A stretch of DNA of 5,548 bases from JBBDIP01 sp040880305 (GTDB lineage Bacteria > Bacillota > Sulfobacillia > Fermentithermobacillales > Fermentithermobacillaceae): NCBI GenBank assembly GCA_040880305.1, contig JBBDIP010000022.1, positions 1-5,548 of the forward strand. Reading direction: 5' to 3'. A model generated the notes under the pieces. It saw only the letters and a list, made by a program, of their open reading frames with translations. It made no database searches and was not told the DNA's origin. Position 1 is the first letter of the stretch; the number at the start of each line of letters is the position of its first letter. The translations under genes and the position numbers were made by a program. Below are positions 5,503 to 5,548 of the stretch, one piece after another.

Positions 5503-5548
5503 GATACCTTCTCCCTGAGGGTGCTGTGCGAGAAGGCCTTCCGCGAGA
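5503..5548 (+). pseudogene. Beta-lactamase-like domain continuing in frame after the TGA, cut by the window edge
   Basis: Directly after the TGA the same frame reads DTFSLRVLCEKAFRE without a further stop to the window end. This is the segment expected after the GAGSMQYTAND stretch in class A beta-lactamase-like proteins, where it leads up to the SDN motif. Restoring a Gly at the TGA (one base, GGA to TGA) gives a natural NDGDTFSL. The piece is therefore the remainder of the upstream gene, either disconnected by a nonsense mutation, by a sequence error, or joined by readthrough. Confidence 0.6.

Noticed and set aside
1..5548. CRISPR array, tRNA, rRNA or phage attachment site
   Set aside because: No regularly spaced repeats longer than about 11 bp, no cloverleaf-like sequence with a T-loop GGTTCRA motif in context, and no phage integrase were seen.

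Overview
The window reads as a GC-rich bacterial chromosome segment, most likely from the Firmicutes (Bacillota), possibly a thermophilic or anaerobic high-GC line. This rests on a ComEA with the SLBB plus helix-hairpin-helix layout of Gram-positive competence loci, a DegV/FakB protein, strong Shine-Dalgarno sequences, and frequent GTG and TTG starts. The assignment is an inference; there is no rRNA or other taxonomic marker.

Layout. Positions 1 to about 1508 are an ISNCY-type (IS1202-like) insertion sequence. Its DDE transposase is on the + strand, with repeated GACATTTTCT and AGGGTGACA motifs near the ends; the outer left end lies outside the window or is degraded. About 14 bp past its right end is the stop codon of comEA, which runs on the - strand (1523-2152). 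A 134-bp divergent region follows. It holds a near-consensus promoter that would start comEA transcription at or next to its GTG codon, and a structured GC-rich leader ahead of degV.

The + strand then carries degV (2287-3129), a small HEPN-like protein (3202-3732), and a secreted protein starting with TTG at 3751. The last two are 18 bp apart and probably co-transcribed. The secreted protein joins a PQQ-dependent sugar dehydrogenase/sorbosone dehydrogenase-like beta-propeller to the start of a class A beta-lactamase-like serine hydrolase domain with an STVK active-site motif. The reading frame is cut by an in-frame TGA at 5500-5502, yet the same frame continues with beta-lactamase-like sequence to the window edge.

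How the genes relate. ComEA is the DNA receptor for transformation; comEC, which normally follows it, would have to lie beyond the insertion sequence or be absent. DegV binds fatty acids. The HEPN protein and the secreted fusion have no clear pathway link to either. The best leads are the fusion and its in-frame stop, the apparently leaderless comEA, and the alternative structures in the degV leader. No complete new system is demonstrated.
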